Shown: positions 10,156-18,477, numbered from the stretch's first letter. The stretch: DNA of 40,463 nt from Otariodibacter sp. (GCF_029256985.1 NZ_JARIDQ010000056.1:1-40463); one strand, 5' to 3'. Numbers and translations: made by a program. Notes: a model not told the origin generated them from the sequence alone.

Positions 10156-10578
10156 TTAATCTCCTTTTTTAATACAACCTATTGCTAGTATATTATTACG
10201 ATTATCACTTAATGTTCCAATTCCGTTTAAGTCTTCTGACCATATCCATCGAATATTACTGTAGCGCTTTCCTCTACTCGTGACTGTTGGAGATAAAGTA
10301 TGTGTAATGTGATTAAAAGTAACACTTATCAAATTACTTTTCTCGGGGATGGATTGAATCTTTAAATTTTGTTCTTTTTCACAGAGATAGAGATTAATAA
10401 TCTGTTTTTTTACAGTGCCTCTTCTAGATTCAATTTGAGTTGTTTGTTGAATTTGCGCTTGATCAGTTTCTATTTTTTTTTGCAACTGCTCAACAGGTGC
10501 AATTGTTGTTAAACTACAAGCAGTTAAACTCATACAACATAAAAATTGCCAAATATTTTTATATCTCAATGAATACAT
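10156..10578 (-). CDS. Putative lipoprotein with an MliC-like (lysozyme inhibitor) domain
   Basis: This 140-residue protein has a basic start, a hydrophobic stretch and the lipobox LTAC with Cys21, so it should be a lipoprotein. Its second half resembles MliC/PliC inhibitors of C-type lysozyme: a Cys in LYLCEKEQ, a beta-rich segment, RGKRYSNIRWIWSEDL (compare the SG-(A/x)-RY...W motif), and a closing Cys in AIGCIKKGD that could pair with the first. The start at 10578 has AAGGAT seven bases upstream. It lies two bases before waaF and downstream of the oapA terminator. By position it could also be the local counterpart of oapB; I could not confirm that from sequence. Function is inferred, not shown. 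Confidence 0.6.
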   Translation of the reverse strand: MYSLRYKNIWQFLCCMSLTACSLTTIAPVEQLQKKIETDQAQIQQTTQIESRRGTVKKQIINLYLCEKEQNLKIQSIPEKSNLISVTFNHITHTLSPTVTSRGKRYSNIRWIWSEDLNGIGTLSDNRNNILAIGCIKKGD

Positions 10579-10610
10579 AAAGACTATCCTTAATGAGTTA
10601 GTTTAGTTAG

Positions 10611-10640
10611 AAAAAAAAGAGCAACTTAATAGTTGCTCTT
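10611..10640 (-). terminator. Rho-independent terminator after oapA
   Basis: On the minus strand AAGAGCAACT, loop ATTA and AGTTGCTCTT (10640-10617) form a perfect 10-base-pair stem directly followed by an eight-base T tract (10618-10611). It lies 16 bases past the oapA stop and separates oapA from the lipoprotein-waaF-waaC transcript. Confidence 0.88.
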
Positions 10641-10655
10641 AAATATTAAGTATTA

Positions 10656-11978
10656 TTATTTGTAAATATAGCTACCATTCGCTTGACGAGTAAATTTCCC
10701 AGCAGAGCCTATTCTCATTTCAGTTACTCTATTATTGCTATCCAAGTGTACAGTAATTTTCTCTCCAGCTTTGAGATTACTTACAATATTATTTGTTTTA
10801 CTCATTGCATTTACATCAGAAATATTAAGGTTGTGATCTCTAAATACTTGCATTAATGATACACCTTTCGGAACTGTCATTGTTTTAGTTGATGCATTAG
10901 ACTCAATTCTTGCTGATTGAGTGTGAGTAGTATCTTTTCTTGTATTAGTTTTATTAGATGTATGAGTAACATTTCTTTGAGAATGTTTCACCACAACAGG
11001 TTCTTCTTTACGAGTTACAATTCTATTTGTATTTGGAACTGATTTTTTTACTGACGTCATATTAGTAGAGTGGCTAGAGTCAGTCGAAGTAGATGAAAGT
11101 GATTGTTGTGATTGTGTTGCAGGTACTGATTGAATAACCTCTTGCTGAGTGTTAGGTGTAGCAGCTGAAGCAGTATTTACACTATTATTTTTGCTGTTAT
11201 CTAAAACAATTTCTTGCCCTTCTCCTTCTGAAAGAGGTTCAGTACTATTGGTTGCTTGTCCAGTCTGTTGAGCTTGTAATTGTAGCTCTTTGGCTTCCTT
11301 CTCTGCTCGTTTTGCTTCTTCCTCATCAACAGGACGGAATTCAATAGGCAGACTAGTCCCTTGTTCTTGTAATGATTCTACAGTTTCTGGAGTTTGTGGT
11401 TTTAACAAGAAAAATACGAGTAATAATGCTAATACAATAAGAATTACGATAAGCAAGCGACGATATTTGGAAGGTACTTTATCACCCTTTGCTGACTCTG
11501 ATTTATGCTTATTACCTGACGATGTTTGAGGAATTACCCTTTCTGCACCTAAGGTTGGTGGAGTTTGTGTGTCTGTTGTATTCTTCGCTTCTTCAGTGGT
11601 AGCACTTGTTGTCAAGATAGGATCTGTCTTAAGATTTACCTGTTCTTGACTAATTGGATCAATCTTTTCATCTTTTTCTGATACTGGAGGAAATGCAAAT
11701 CCCGTGGCTTTTGAAGGAGTTGTATCATTTGTCGTATTATCATGTGAGTGATTATTTTCTTTTTGCATAATTTGTTGTTCTTCCAAAGTAGGTAAATTTA
11801 TGGTCAGAGCTTCTGGACGTTTCATTACAGGATTGAATGTATGACCAGGCGATTTATCCGAATGTAAGGAAATAAATACATCAGATTTTTCAAGTTTTAT
11901 ACTATTCATACGAGATTGTAAACTACTAGTTTTGTTACTATCTAAATCCAATTCATCAAGCTTTTTATACTGACTCAT
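10656..11978 (-). CDS. oapA: Opacity-associated protein A
   Basis: OapA is a Pasteurellaceae envelope protein linked in H. influenzae to colony opacity and epithelial attachment. The 440 residues split into a polar N-terminal cytoplasmic part (1-172), one membrane segment (about 175-192, LLIVILIVLALLLVFFLL) preceded by KYRR, a long low-complexity linker rich in Ser, Thr, Gln and Asn (about 200-360), and a C-terminal OapA/LysM-like domain (about 365-440: VPKGVSLMQVFRDHNL, LKAGEKITV, GSYIYK) that probably binds peptidoglycan. A strong terminator follows it, so it is likely monocistronic. The linker may differ in length between strains. Confidence 0.88.
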   Translation of the reverse strand: MSQYKKLDELDLDSNKTSSLQSRMNSIKLEKSDVFISLHSDKSPGHTFNPVMKRPEALTINLPTLEEQQIMQKENNHSHDNTTNDTTPSKATGFAFPPVSEKDEKIDPISQEQVNLKTDPILTTSATTEEAKNTTDTQTPPTLGAERVIPQTSSGNKHKSESAKGDKVPSKYRRLLIVILIVLALLLVFFLLKPQTPETVESLQEQGTSLPIEFRPVDEEEAKRAEKEAKELQLQAQQTGQATNSTEPLSEGEGQEIVLDNSKNNSVNTASAATPNTQQEVIQSVPATQSQQSLSSTSTDSSHSTNMTSVKKSVPNTNRIVTRKEEPVVVKHSQRNVTHTSNKTNTRKDTTHTQSARIESNASTKTMTVPKGVSLMQVFRDHNLNISDVNAMSKTNNIVSNLKAGEKITVHLDSNNRVTEMRIGSAGKFTRQANGSYIYK

Positions 11979-12124
11979 TAATCATTTCCAAATAAATATA
12001 TTCGAATAATATGGTGGTATTCTAAATTATTTCTCTATGTTCATCACGTTCTTTCTGTCTAAATAGTCACCATTAATTTAAAATTTAGTCATAATTAGAT
12101 AAATTTTCTGTATTACTACATAAT

Positions 12125-12146
12125 TTTTTCGAGATAGATCGTGAAA
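12125..12146 (+). promoter_or_regulatory. CRP-S-like (Sxy-dependent) site upstream of comE1
   Basis: A 22-base near-palindrome with half-sites TTCGA and TCGTG six bases apart (12128-12132 and 12139-12143). It keeps the CRP-S marks C6 and G17, where ordinary CRP sites have T6 and A17, and is flanked by T and A runs. It is centred about 101 bases before the comE1 start. In H. influenzae comE1 is a CRP-S regulon gene. Assigned by eye. Confidence 0.6.
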
Positions 12147-12236
12147 ATCATATAACCTAATTGTAGAAAAACTGATGTGTACATAAAGTAGTTAGGTAAT
12201 TTCACATAATTAGCATAATTACTAAGGAGCAAAACT

Positions 12237-12584
12237 ATGAAGAAAATTACACGTTACACATTAAGTTTATTATTCTGTTTTTACACCGCCATTTCGGTTG
12301 CTAAAAATGAATCAAAATCTAATTTAGTCACGTCAAAAGTTGAAACACAGGTACTTTCTGAAAAGAATCAACAAAATATCAAACCAAATGCTGTAAATAT
12401 CAATACTGCAACGGCAACTGAAATTCAGGATAAATTGGTAGGCATCGGTACCAAGAAAGCTCAAGCAATTGTGGAATATCGTGAAAAGAATGGGCAGTTT
12501 TTATCAGCAGAGCAAATTACAGAAGTTTCTGGTATTGGACCTGCAACACTAGATAAAAATCGTGAACGTATTATCCTAAAATAA
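12237..12584 (+). CDS. comE1: ComEA-type helix-hairpin-helix competence protein
   Basis: This 115-residue protein has a signal peptide (residues 1-22, ending SVA) and a C-terminal helix-hairpin-helix DNA-binding unit: VNINTATATEIQDKLVGIG, KKAQAIVEYREKNGQF, then VSGIGPATLDKNRERI. It matches periplasmic ComEA/ComE1 proteins, which bind incoming DNA and help ratchet it across the outer membrane in naturally competent Pasteurellaceae. AAGGAG lies seven bases before the ATG. A CRP-S-like site upstream and the many uptake signals in the window agree with this role. Confidence 0.9.
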   Translation: MKKITRYTLSLLFCFYTAISVAKNESKSNLVTSKVETQVLSEKNQQNIKPNAVNINTATATEIQDKLVGIGTKKAQAIVEYREKNGQFLSAEQITEVSGIGPATLDKNRERIILK

Positions 12585-12695
12585 TTTGACTAGCAATTTA
12601 GCACTGGCTTTGTCGATAAAACCTATTTAATTGTAAACTATGTGGCATTTGTTATACTGTTTTCTCTATAAAACAAGGGAAAACAGGATAACTCA

Positions 12696-13589
12696 ATGTC
12701 ATTAAAACCATATACATCACCAACCTACGTTCAACGCTTAAAAATTGCTTTCCAATATGTTGTACCACAATTAGGACTCACTAGAGTAGCGGGTTGGTTT
12801 GCCGAAAAAAAATGGGGAGTAGTCACTCACTTTGTGATTAAAATGTTCGCAAAGAAATATCAAGTTAATTTAGATGAAGCTGAAAAAACTAACCCAAAAG
12901 ATTATGCTACCTTCAACGAATTTTTTATTCGTTCTTTAAAAGAACATGCACGACCAATTAATCAGGATAACCAAGCACTGTGTTTACCTGCTGATGGTCG
13001 TGTGAGTGAGCTTGGACAAATTAAAGAAAATCAACTATTACAGGCTAAAGGTCATCCATTCAATCTTGAAACATTACTGGCTAATGATTTTGAGTTAGCA
13101 GAAAAATTTAAAGATGGTCAATTCATTACAACTTATCTTTCACCAACAGATTACCATCGTGTACATATGCCTTGTGATGCTACATTGAAAAAAATGATTT
13201 ATGTGCCGGGTGAATTATTTTCGGTTAATCCATTTTTAGCAGAACACGTACCCAATTTATTTGCACGTAATGAACGTGTTATTTGTGAATTTGAAACTGT
13301 ATTTGGTCCAATGGTACAAATTCTTGTAGGAGCAACAATCACAGCCAGTATGAGTACGGTTTGGGCAGGAGTTATTAATCCACCAAGAGTAAAAGACGTA
13401 TTGGTTTACCATTACTTAACTGAAGGTGAAAGTGTAGTGCACCTGAAAAAAGGGCAAGAAATGGGGGCATTCCGTTTAGGTTCAACGGTCATTAATTTAT
13501 TCCCTAAAGATACAGTCACTTTTGAAGATTACCTTAAAACGGGTGAACCACTAAAAATGGGCGAACGTTTGGCCAAAATTAACGAATAA
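12696..13589 (+). CDS. psd: Phosphatidylserine decarboxylase
   Basis: Psd makes phosphatidylethanolamine from phosphatidylserine at the inner membrane. The proenzyme cleaves itself before the Ser of LGST (residues 261-264, Ser263) to give a pyruvoyl group on the alpha chain. PADGRVSE (Asp100) and SPTDYHRVHMP (His154, His157) supply the other family residues. The 297-residue length is in the usual range. It follows comE1 by about 110 bases and precedes ccmG; neither looks functionally linked. Confidence 0.96.
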   Translation: MSLKPYTSPTYVQRLKIAFQYVVPQLGLTRVAGWFAEKKWGVVTHFVIKMFAKKYQVNLDEAEKTNPKDYATFNEFFIRSLKEHARPINQDNQALCLPADGRVSELGQIKENQLLQAKGHPFNLETLLANDFELAEKFKDGQFITTYLSPTDYHRVHMPCDATLKKMIYVPGELFSVNPFLAEHVPNLFARNERVICEFETVFGPMVQILVGATITASMSTVWAGVINPPRVKDVLVYHYLTEGESVVHLKKGQEMGAFRLGSTVINLFPKDTVTFEDYLKTGEPLKMGERLAKINE

Positions 13590-13662
13590 TTGATTAAGCG
13601 CAGTACATCTATATGTGTTTTGATACATAATGAAGTAACCTTAGATAAAAAATAATAGGCAA

Positions 13663-14202
13663 ATGAAGAAAAAATTATTACTTCCACTTATCATCTTTCT
13701 TGGTTTGATTATTGCATTTGTTGTACAACTACAACGAAATGCTTCAGGTAACGATCCTAAAATATTAGAATCCGTCTTAGTCGGTAAAAAGATTCCTGAA
13801 TTTCAATTAGAATCTTTAGCTAATGCACAGAATACCGTTAATTCAAATATAGTCAAAACAGGCTCTCCAAGATTATTAAATGTCTGGGCAACTTGGTGCC
13901 CTACTTGTTTTGCAGAGCATCAATATTTGACTCAGCTTGAGAAAGAAGGCATACAAATTGTTGGGATTGATTATAAGGACGAAAGAGAAAAGGCATTAAG
14001 ATTCCTCAATACTTACGGCGATCCTTACCAAGCGATTGTTTATGATCCGAAAGGCTCTTTAGGTTTAGATTTAGGTGTATATGGCGCACCAGAGACCTTT
14101 ATTATTGATGGTCAAGGTACTATTCATTATCGTCACGTAGGTGATGTAAATGCCAAAGTTTGGAATGAAGTGCTTAAACCTATTTATGATAGTTTAAAAT
14201 AA
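13663..14202 (+). CDS. dsbE: Thiol:disulfide interchange protein CcmG (DsbE)
   Basis: CcmG is a membrane-anchored periplasmic thioredoxin-like protein that keeps the haem-binding cysteines of apocytochrome c reduced. It has one N-terminal membrane anchor (about residues 4-23), the line-up NDPKILESVLVGK as in E. coli DsbE, the active site WCPTC with Cys79 and Cys82, and GAPETFIIDG with the cis-proline. The strong likeness to E. coli DsbE favours the ccm rather than the nrf version. It starts the ccmG-ccmH-ccmI run, with four bases before ccmH. Confidence 0.94.
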   Translation: MKKKLLLPLIIFLGLIIAFVVQLQRNASGNDPKILESVLVGKKIPEFQLESLANAQNTVNSNIVKTGSPRLLNVWATWCPTCFAEHQYLTQLEKEGIQIVGIDYKDEREKALRFLNTYGDPYQAIVYDPKGSLGLDLGVYGAPETFIIDGQGTIHYRHVGDVNAKVWNEVLKPIYDSLK

Positions 14203-14206
14203 AACG

Positions 14207-14677
14207 ATGAAATTAATCAAACAAATCTATTTTTTTAGCTTACTTTTCATATCTTCCTTCTGTCTTGCCAGTATTGAGATATTGGAATTTGATAACCCAC
14301 AACAAGAATCTGATTATTTAGCATTGATTCAGGAATTACGTTGTCCACAATGTCAAAATAATAATATTGCGGACTCTAATGCAATCATTGCTGCGGATAT
14401 GAGAAGTAAAACTTTGGAGTTATTAAAACAAGGGAAAAGTAAATCAGATGTGGTAGATTATATGGTGGAACGTTATGGAAATTTTGTGACTTATGATCCT
14501 CCATTGACTCCAGCAACAATTTTCTTATGGTTAATCCCTGTATTATTACTTATTTTAGGATTCGGAATTATTTTTAAGAGTAAACGTAATCGCTCACAAG
14601 CGGTTAGTTCGTCACCTCAAAATACAAAAAAACTCGATCAAGATCGTCTTAATGCGATTTTAAAAGATAAGGAATAA
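14207..14677 (+). CDS. ccmH: Cytochrome c-type biogenesis protein CcmH (CycL)
   Basis: The 156-residue protein has a signal peptide (to about residue 21), the redox motif LRCPQCQNN with Cys46 and Cys49, the conserved helix block YGNFVTYDPPLTPATIFLW, and one C-terminal membrane segment. CcmH resolves disulfides in apocytochrome c and holds it for ligation with CcmF. In E. coli this protein is fused to the TPR part; here they are two genes. NrfF is a related alternative, but the CcmG neighbour argues against it. The stop overlaps the next start (TAATG). An uptake signal lies inside the gene at 14596. Confidence 0.92.
   Translation: MKLIKQIYFFSLLFISSFCLASIEILEFDNPQQESDYLALIQELRCPQCQNNNIADSNAIIAADMRSKTLELLKQGKSKSDVVDYMVERYGNFVTYDPPLTPATIFLWLIPVLLLILGFGIIFKSKRNRSQAVSSSPQNTKKLDQDRLNAILKDKE
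14596..14604 (+). repeat. Apl-type DNA uptake signal inside ccmH
   Basis: An exact ACAAGCGGT in the segment encoding the polar C-terminal tail (SQAVSS), where extra residues are likely to be tolerated. Confidence 0.75.
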
Positions 14678-15582
14678 TGATGAATTTTTTTATTACTATT
14701 GGTGTAATTACGGTGGTTATTTGCTTAATTGCCTTTTATCCTCTACTTAAAACATCGATTCAAACAAACGGACAGAAACGTAATACATTAAACAAAGCAT
14801 TTTATTTTGATCGTCTAAAAGAAGTTGAACGAGAAACTGAAGAGGGAGTAATAGATGATCCTGAACAAACTACGCTAGAGTTACAACAAAGCTTATTAGA
14901 CGATATACCTGAACAGCCTGATCAAGTGATTTTAAGCCAAAAAAGCTTAGGTAAAATTTGGTTTTTTGCTTTGTTGTTATGTGTTGCTGGGATTAGTTCA
15001 GCAGTCTATTTTAACGTGGGATCGTGGTTTACTGGCACTATGTTGGAAAAAAGCCACGATAAGCTCAGTTATTTTTATGAACGTTTAAAAACAGAGGAAG
15101 AGCAACCATTTACTAGCGAAGAATTGAATCAATTTGCTATGGCATTACGAGTTGAATTGCAGAAAAATCCAAAAGATGATAAATCGTGGTTTATGCTCGG
15201 ACAGATTGGTATGGCATTAGAAAATGGGCAACTTGCTTTAGATAGTTTTACTCAAGCAGTAAGATTAGCGCCACAGAACCTGCAATATAAAGAGAGCTAT
15301 GCAAGATTATTGCTGTTTTCGGCTGATCCAACAGATAAGGCAAAAGGAGAGGAATTAGTCAAAGAAATTATTCGTATTGATCACACTAATACCGAAGCAT
15401 TAAGTTTATTAGCATTTTCAGCATTCGAGCGAGAAGATTATCAAATGGCAGCAATGACTTGGGAAATGATGTTGAAATTACTTCCTGAAGATGATAATCG
15501 ACGTGAAACAATTCGGCGTAGTATCCAATCTGCATTATTAATGTTAAAGAATGGCGGAAAGTCAGAGACCATATCTAAGTAA
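14677..15582 (+). CDS. ccmI: Cytochrome c biogenesis TPR protein CcmI (CycH)
   Basis: CcmI binds the C-terminus of apocytochrome c and hands it to the CcmF/H ligase. The 301 residues have an N-terminal membrane segment (about 3-24), a cytoplasmic loop ending in DIPEQPDQV, a second membrane segment (about 92-111) and a C-terminal TPR region (SWFMLGQIGMALENGQLALDSF and following). This is the arrangement of the C-terminal half of E. coli CcmH. ATG at 14677 overlaps the ccmH stop; the next ATG at 14680 has better spacing to AAGGA and may be used. A hairpin follows the gene. ccmA-F are not in the window. Confidence 0.88.
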   Translation: MMNFFITIGVITVVICLIAFYPLLKTSIQTNGQKRNTLNKAFYFDRLKEVERETEEGVIDDPEQTTLELQQSLLDDIPEQPDQVILSQKSLGKIWFFALLLCVAGISSAVYFNVGSWFTGTMLEKSHDKLSYFYERLKTEEEQPFTSEELNQFAMALRVELQKNPKDDKSWFMLGQIGMALENGQLALDSFTQAVRLAPQNLQYKESYARLLLFSADPTDKAKGEELVKEIIRIDHTNTEALSLLAFSAFEREDYQMAAMTWEMMLKLLPEDDNRRETIRRSIQSALLMLKNGGKSETISK

Positions 15583-15587
15583 TATAT

Positions 15588-15612
15588 AGCCATAAAACAA
15601 TTTTTTATGGCT
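15588..15612 (+). terminator. Terminator-like hairpin after ccmI
   Basis: AGCCATAAAA (15588-15597) pairs with TTTTATGGCT (15603-15612) around a five-base loop, six bases past the ccmI stop, followed by CTTTG. The T tract is mostly within the stem, so strength is uncertain. Confidence 0.6.
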
Positions 15613-15648
15613 CTTTGTTATCAAAATTTATTCTATTAGGGAAGCATT

Positions 15649-17511
15649 ATGGAGTTAATATCAAATTACCTTCCGGACTTTTTACAACAACCATTATTTT
15701 GGGTTATCGTTGCCTTAATCTTTGCAATTTGGCAGTTTATGCTAAGTAAAATTAGAATGGATATTATTGCTTTGCTGATTATTGCATTTTTCAGCCTTAG
15801 TGGGATTTTGACAACACAAGAAGTCTTTGCGGGATTAAGTGATCCTAATGTTATTTTGATTGCTTTACTTTTTATTATTGGCGAAGGTTTAGTCAGAACA
15901 GGAATTGCTTATCAAGTTAGCGAATGGTTGATGAAAATGGCCGGAGAGAGTGAAATTCGGGTACTCATTTTATTAATGTTATCTATTGCGGGGTTAGGTT
16001 CTTTTATGAGTTCAACTGGTATCGTTGCTATTTTCATTCCTGTAGTACTTGCTATCTGTTCTAGTATGCGAATATCTCCTCGTCGTTTAATGATGCCATT
16101 GAGTATCGCAGGGCTTATTAGTGGCATGATGACTCTCATTGCAACACCTCCAAACTTGATTGCTCATTCAGAATTAGTAAAAGAAGGATTTGAAGGATTT
16201 AGTTTCTTTAGTTTTACCCCCGTTGGACTTAGTGTATTGATTCTTGGAATCGGTTATATGTTGATTGTTCGTCGGTGGTTGGATAATGGAGAAGAGATAG
16301 TCGAAGATCGTCAACAATCTGCTTCAATATCACAGCTAATCCAAACGTACCATTTAGATGGGCGAGCTAAAATGGCATTAATTAATGAATCATCTCCGTT
16401 AGTAGGTAAAACTATTCAAGAGTTAAATTTACGACGTGAATATGGGTTAAATATTATTGCAATTAAAAGAGTAAAACATTTTCGTAGTATTTCTATTAGC
16501 GCTTATGGAGATACAACATTACAAGCAAAAGATATATTATTCCTTGATGTTAATGTAGAAAAAGAAAAATTTATAGAATATTGTCAACAATTTGCCTTAA
16601 AGCCAATAGAAATTAAAGGTGAATATTTTTCTGATCACGTAAAATCTATTGGTATGGCAGAAATATCTTTACTCCCAGAGACAGAAAGTATTGGTAAAAC
16701 CCTTGCTGAATTAGAGTTTAGATCACGTTATGGTACCTCTGTGATTGGCATTAAACGGGATGGCGAAATTATTCAAGATGATTTTATCAATACTCCTTTA
16801 AAATTTGGTGATATCTTACTCATCATTGGTATTTGGAAAGATATTATCTCGATGAATAAAGCAAATCGTGATTTCTTTTTACTCAATACGCCGGAAGAAA
16901 GTAAACAAGCCTCTCCCGCTCTCAGCCAAGCACCTCATGCAATTTTTTCTGTCTTGATAATGGTTGTATTAATGATTACAGGTATTGTGCCTAACGTTGT
17001 TGCAGCATTAATAGGTTGCTTAATGTTAGGTAAATTTCGTTGCATTGATATGAAAAGTGCCTATGAATGTATCCATTGGCCAAGTTTAATTTTAATTGTG
17101 GGAATGATGCCTTTTTCTATAGCGTTGCAAAAAACAGGGGGAATTGAACTATTGGTCTCCGCTTTATTAGATATTATGCAAGGCATGGATGTTCATATTG
17201 TACTAACTGTCTTATTCGTATTTACGGCGATAGTGGGAGCGTTTATTTCTAATACTGCAACTGCTATTTTGGTCATGCCTATTGCTATCGCTATTGCGAA
17301 TCAGCTTAATTACTCTCCAATTCCATTTGTAATGATTGTTGCTGTTTCTGCATCAGCAGCATTTATGACTCCAGTATCATCGCCAGTTAATACAATGGTA
17401 ATGACGCCAGGTGGTTATAAATTTATTGATTTTATGAAAATTGGTGTGCCGTTTACTTTGATTGTAATGCTGTTTTCCGTCTTTTTTATACCGGTACTAT
17501 TTCCACTTTAA
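15649..17511 (+). CDS. SLC13/DASS-family transporter with two RCK_C (TrkA-C) domains
   Basis: This 620-residue inner-membrane protein has two halves of membrane segments separated by two tandem cytoplasmic RCK_C domains (about 240-320 and 335-405). The first half contains FMSSTGIVAIFIPV and LIATPPNL, and the second FISNTATAILVMPI and TPVSSPVNTMV; these paired SNT/TP elements are the substrate and sodium sites of the divalent anion:sodium symporter family. It resembles H. influenzae HI0608 and E. coli YfbS. The substrate is unknown (sulfate or a dicarboxylate are family options). It stands 65 bases before a shikimate-dehydrogenase-like gene and probably shares its transcript. Confidence 0.85.
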   Translation: MELISNYLPDFLQQPLFWVIVALIFAIWQFMLSKIRMDIIALLIIAFFSLSGILTTQEVFAGLSDPNVILIALLFIIGEGLVRTGIAYQVSEWLMKMAGESEIRVLILLMLSIAGLGSFMSSTGIVAIFIPVVLAICSSMRISPRRLMMPLSIAGLISGMMTLIATPPNLIAHSELVKEGFEGFSFFSFTPVGLSVLILGIGYMLIVRRWLDNGEEIVEDRQQSASISQLIQTYHLDGRAKMALINESSPLVGKTIQELNLRREYGLNIIAIKRVKHFRSISISAYGDTTLQAKDILFLDVNVEKEKFIEYCQQFALKPIEIKGEYFSDHVKSIGMAEISLLPETESIGKTLAELEFRSRYGTSVIGIKRDGEIIQDDFINTPLKFGDILLIIGIWKDIISMNKANRDFFLLNTPEESKQASPALSQAPHAIFSVLIMVVLMITGIVPNVVAALIGCLMLGKFRCIDMKSAYECIHWPSLILIVGMMPFSIALQKTGGIELLVSALLDIMQGMDVHIVLTVLFVFTAIVGAFISNTATAILVMPIAIAIANQLNYSPIPFVMIVAVSASAAFMTPVSSPVNTMVMTPGGYKFIDFMKIGVPFTLIVMLFSVFFIPVLFPL

Positions 17512-17576
17512 TTAACGATTTTACGACCTATATTTGTATAATATTGCTGATGATTAAAAGAATAAAAGGATAAAAT

Positions 17577-18392
17577 ATGATTAATAAAGATACTCAACTT
17601 TGTATGTCCTTGTCGGGTAGACCCGGTAATTTTGGAACTCGTTTTCATAACTATTTATATGAAAAACTAGGATTAAATTTTGTTTATAAAGCCTTTTCTA
17701 CTCAAGATATTGAACATGCAGTAAAAGGTGTGAGAGCCTTAGGTATTCGTGGTTGTGCCGTTTCTATGCCTTTTAAGGAAAGCTGTATCCCTTTTTTAGA
17801 CGAACTATCTCTATCAGCAAAAGCAATAGAATCTGTTAATACGATTGTAAATACTGATGGTTATTTAAAAGCATACAATACAGACTATATCGCAATTGAA
17901 AAATTAATTGCAAAATATCAGCTGGATCCTACCGCTAGTGTGATTGTTTTTGGTAGTGGCGGTATGGCAAAAGCAGTGGTTGCCGCCTTTAAACACTCAG
18001 GATTTGAGAATCTTAAGGTGTATGCTCGCAATAAGCAGACAGGACAATATTTGGCAAATTTATATGGTTATATCTATATTGATACCTTAGAAAGTACACA
18101 AGCAGATATTTTGGTCAACGTTACACCTATTGGTATGGTTGGTGGAGCAGAGGCAAATTCGCTCTCTTTCCCAGAAACCTTGATTCAACAAGCTAATGTG
18201 ATCTTTGATGTAGTAGCATTACCTGCTGAAACTCCACTAATTAACTATGCACAATCACAAGGAAAACAAACAGTGTCAGGCGCTGAAGTTATCGTACTAC
18301 AAGCTGTTGAGCAATTTGAGCTTTATACTGGTGTTCGTCCAAGTGATGAATTAATTGCTGAGGCAGCAAATTTTGCTCGACAAAATAGTTAA
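17577..18392 (+). CDS. Shikimate dehydrogenase-like protein (SDH-L, HI0607 type)
   Basis: The 271-residue protein has the AroE fold: an N-terminal substrate domain with SLSGRPGNFG, the catalytic Lys67 in VSMPFKES and Asp103 in NTDYIAI, then a Rossmann domain with FGSGGMAKA and NVTPIGM. It matches H. influenzae HI0607, the founding SDH-L, which has poor shikimate activity, so the true substrate is not settled. The genome presumably has a separate aroE. The same order, HI0608-like transporter plus SDH-L, is what I recall in H. influenzae. A good terminator follows. Confidence 0.85.
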   Translation: MINKDTQLCMSLSGRPGNFGTRFHNYLYEKLGLNFVYKAFSTQDIEHAVKGVRALGIRGCAVSMPFKESCIPFLDELSLSAKAIESVNTIVNTDGYLKAYNTDYIAIEKLIAKYQLDPTASVIVFGSGGMAKAVVAAFKHSGFENLKVYARNKQTGQYLANLYGYIYIDTLESTQADILVNVTPIGMVGGAEANSLSFPETLIQQANVIFDVVALPAETPLINYAQSQGKQTVSGAEVIVLQAVEQFELYTGVRPSDELIAEAANFARQNS

Positions 18393-18413
18393 TTGGGCTA
18401 TATAAACCACATA

Positions 18414-18447
18414 AAAAAGGGTGTTACGAATGAATAATACCCTTTTT
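18414..18447. terminator. Terminator between the SDH-L gene and nudF
   Basis: AAAAAGGGTGTTA (18414-18426) pairs with TAATACCCTTTTT (18435-18447) with one G-U pair and an 8-base loop. The stem ends in runs of A and T, so it works on both strands for the convergent genes. Confidence 0.85.
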
Positions 18448-18468
18448 GCATTTTTATAAATAGATCTC

Positions 18469-18477
18469 ACCGCTTGT
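18469..18477 (-). repeat. Apl-type DNA uptake signal after nudF
   Basis: An exact ACCGCTTGT (ACAAGCGGT on the minus strand), ending one base before the nudF stop codon. Confidence 0.75.

Noticed and set aside
11290..11529. 79-codon plus-strand frame opposite oapA
   Set aside because: It is antisense to the coding linker of oapA and has no recognisable motif or start signal.
10656..11978. oapA as a horizontally acquired adhesin because of its low-complexity Ser/Thr/Gln region
   Set aside because: The domain order is that of Pasteurellaceae OapA, base composition looks like the neighbours, and there is no mobile-element trace.
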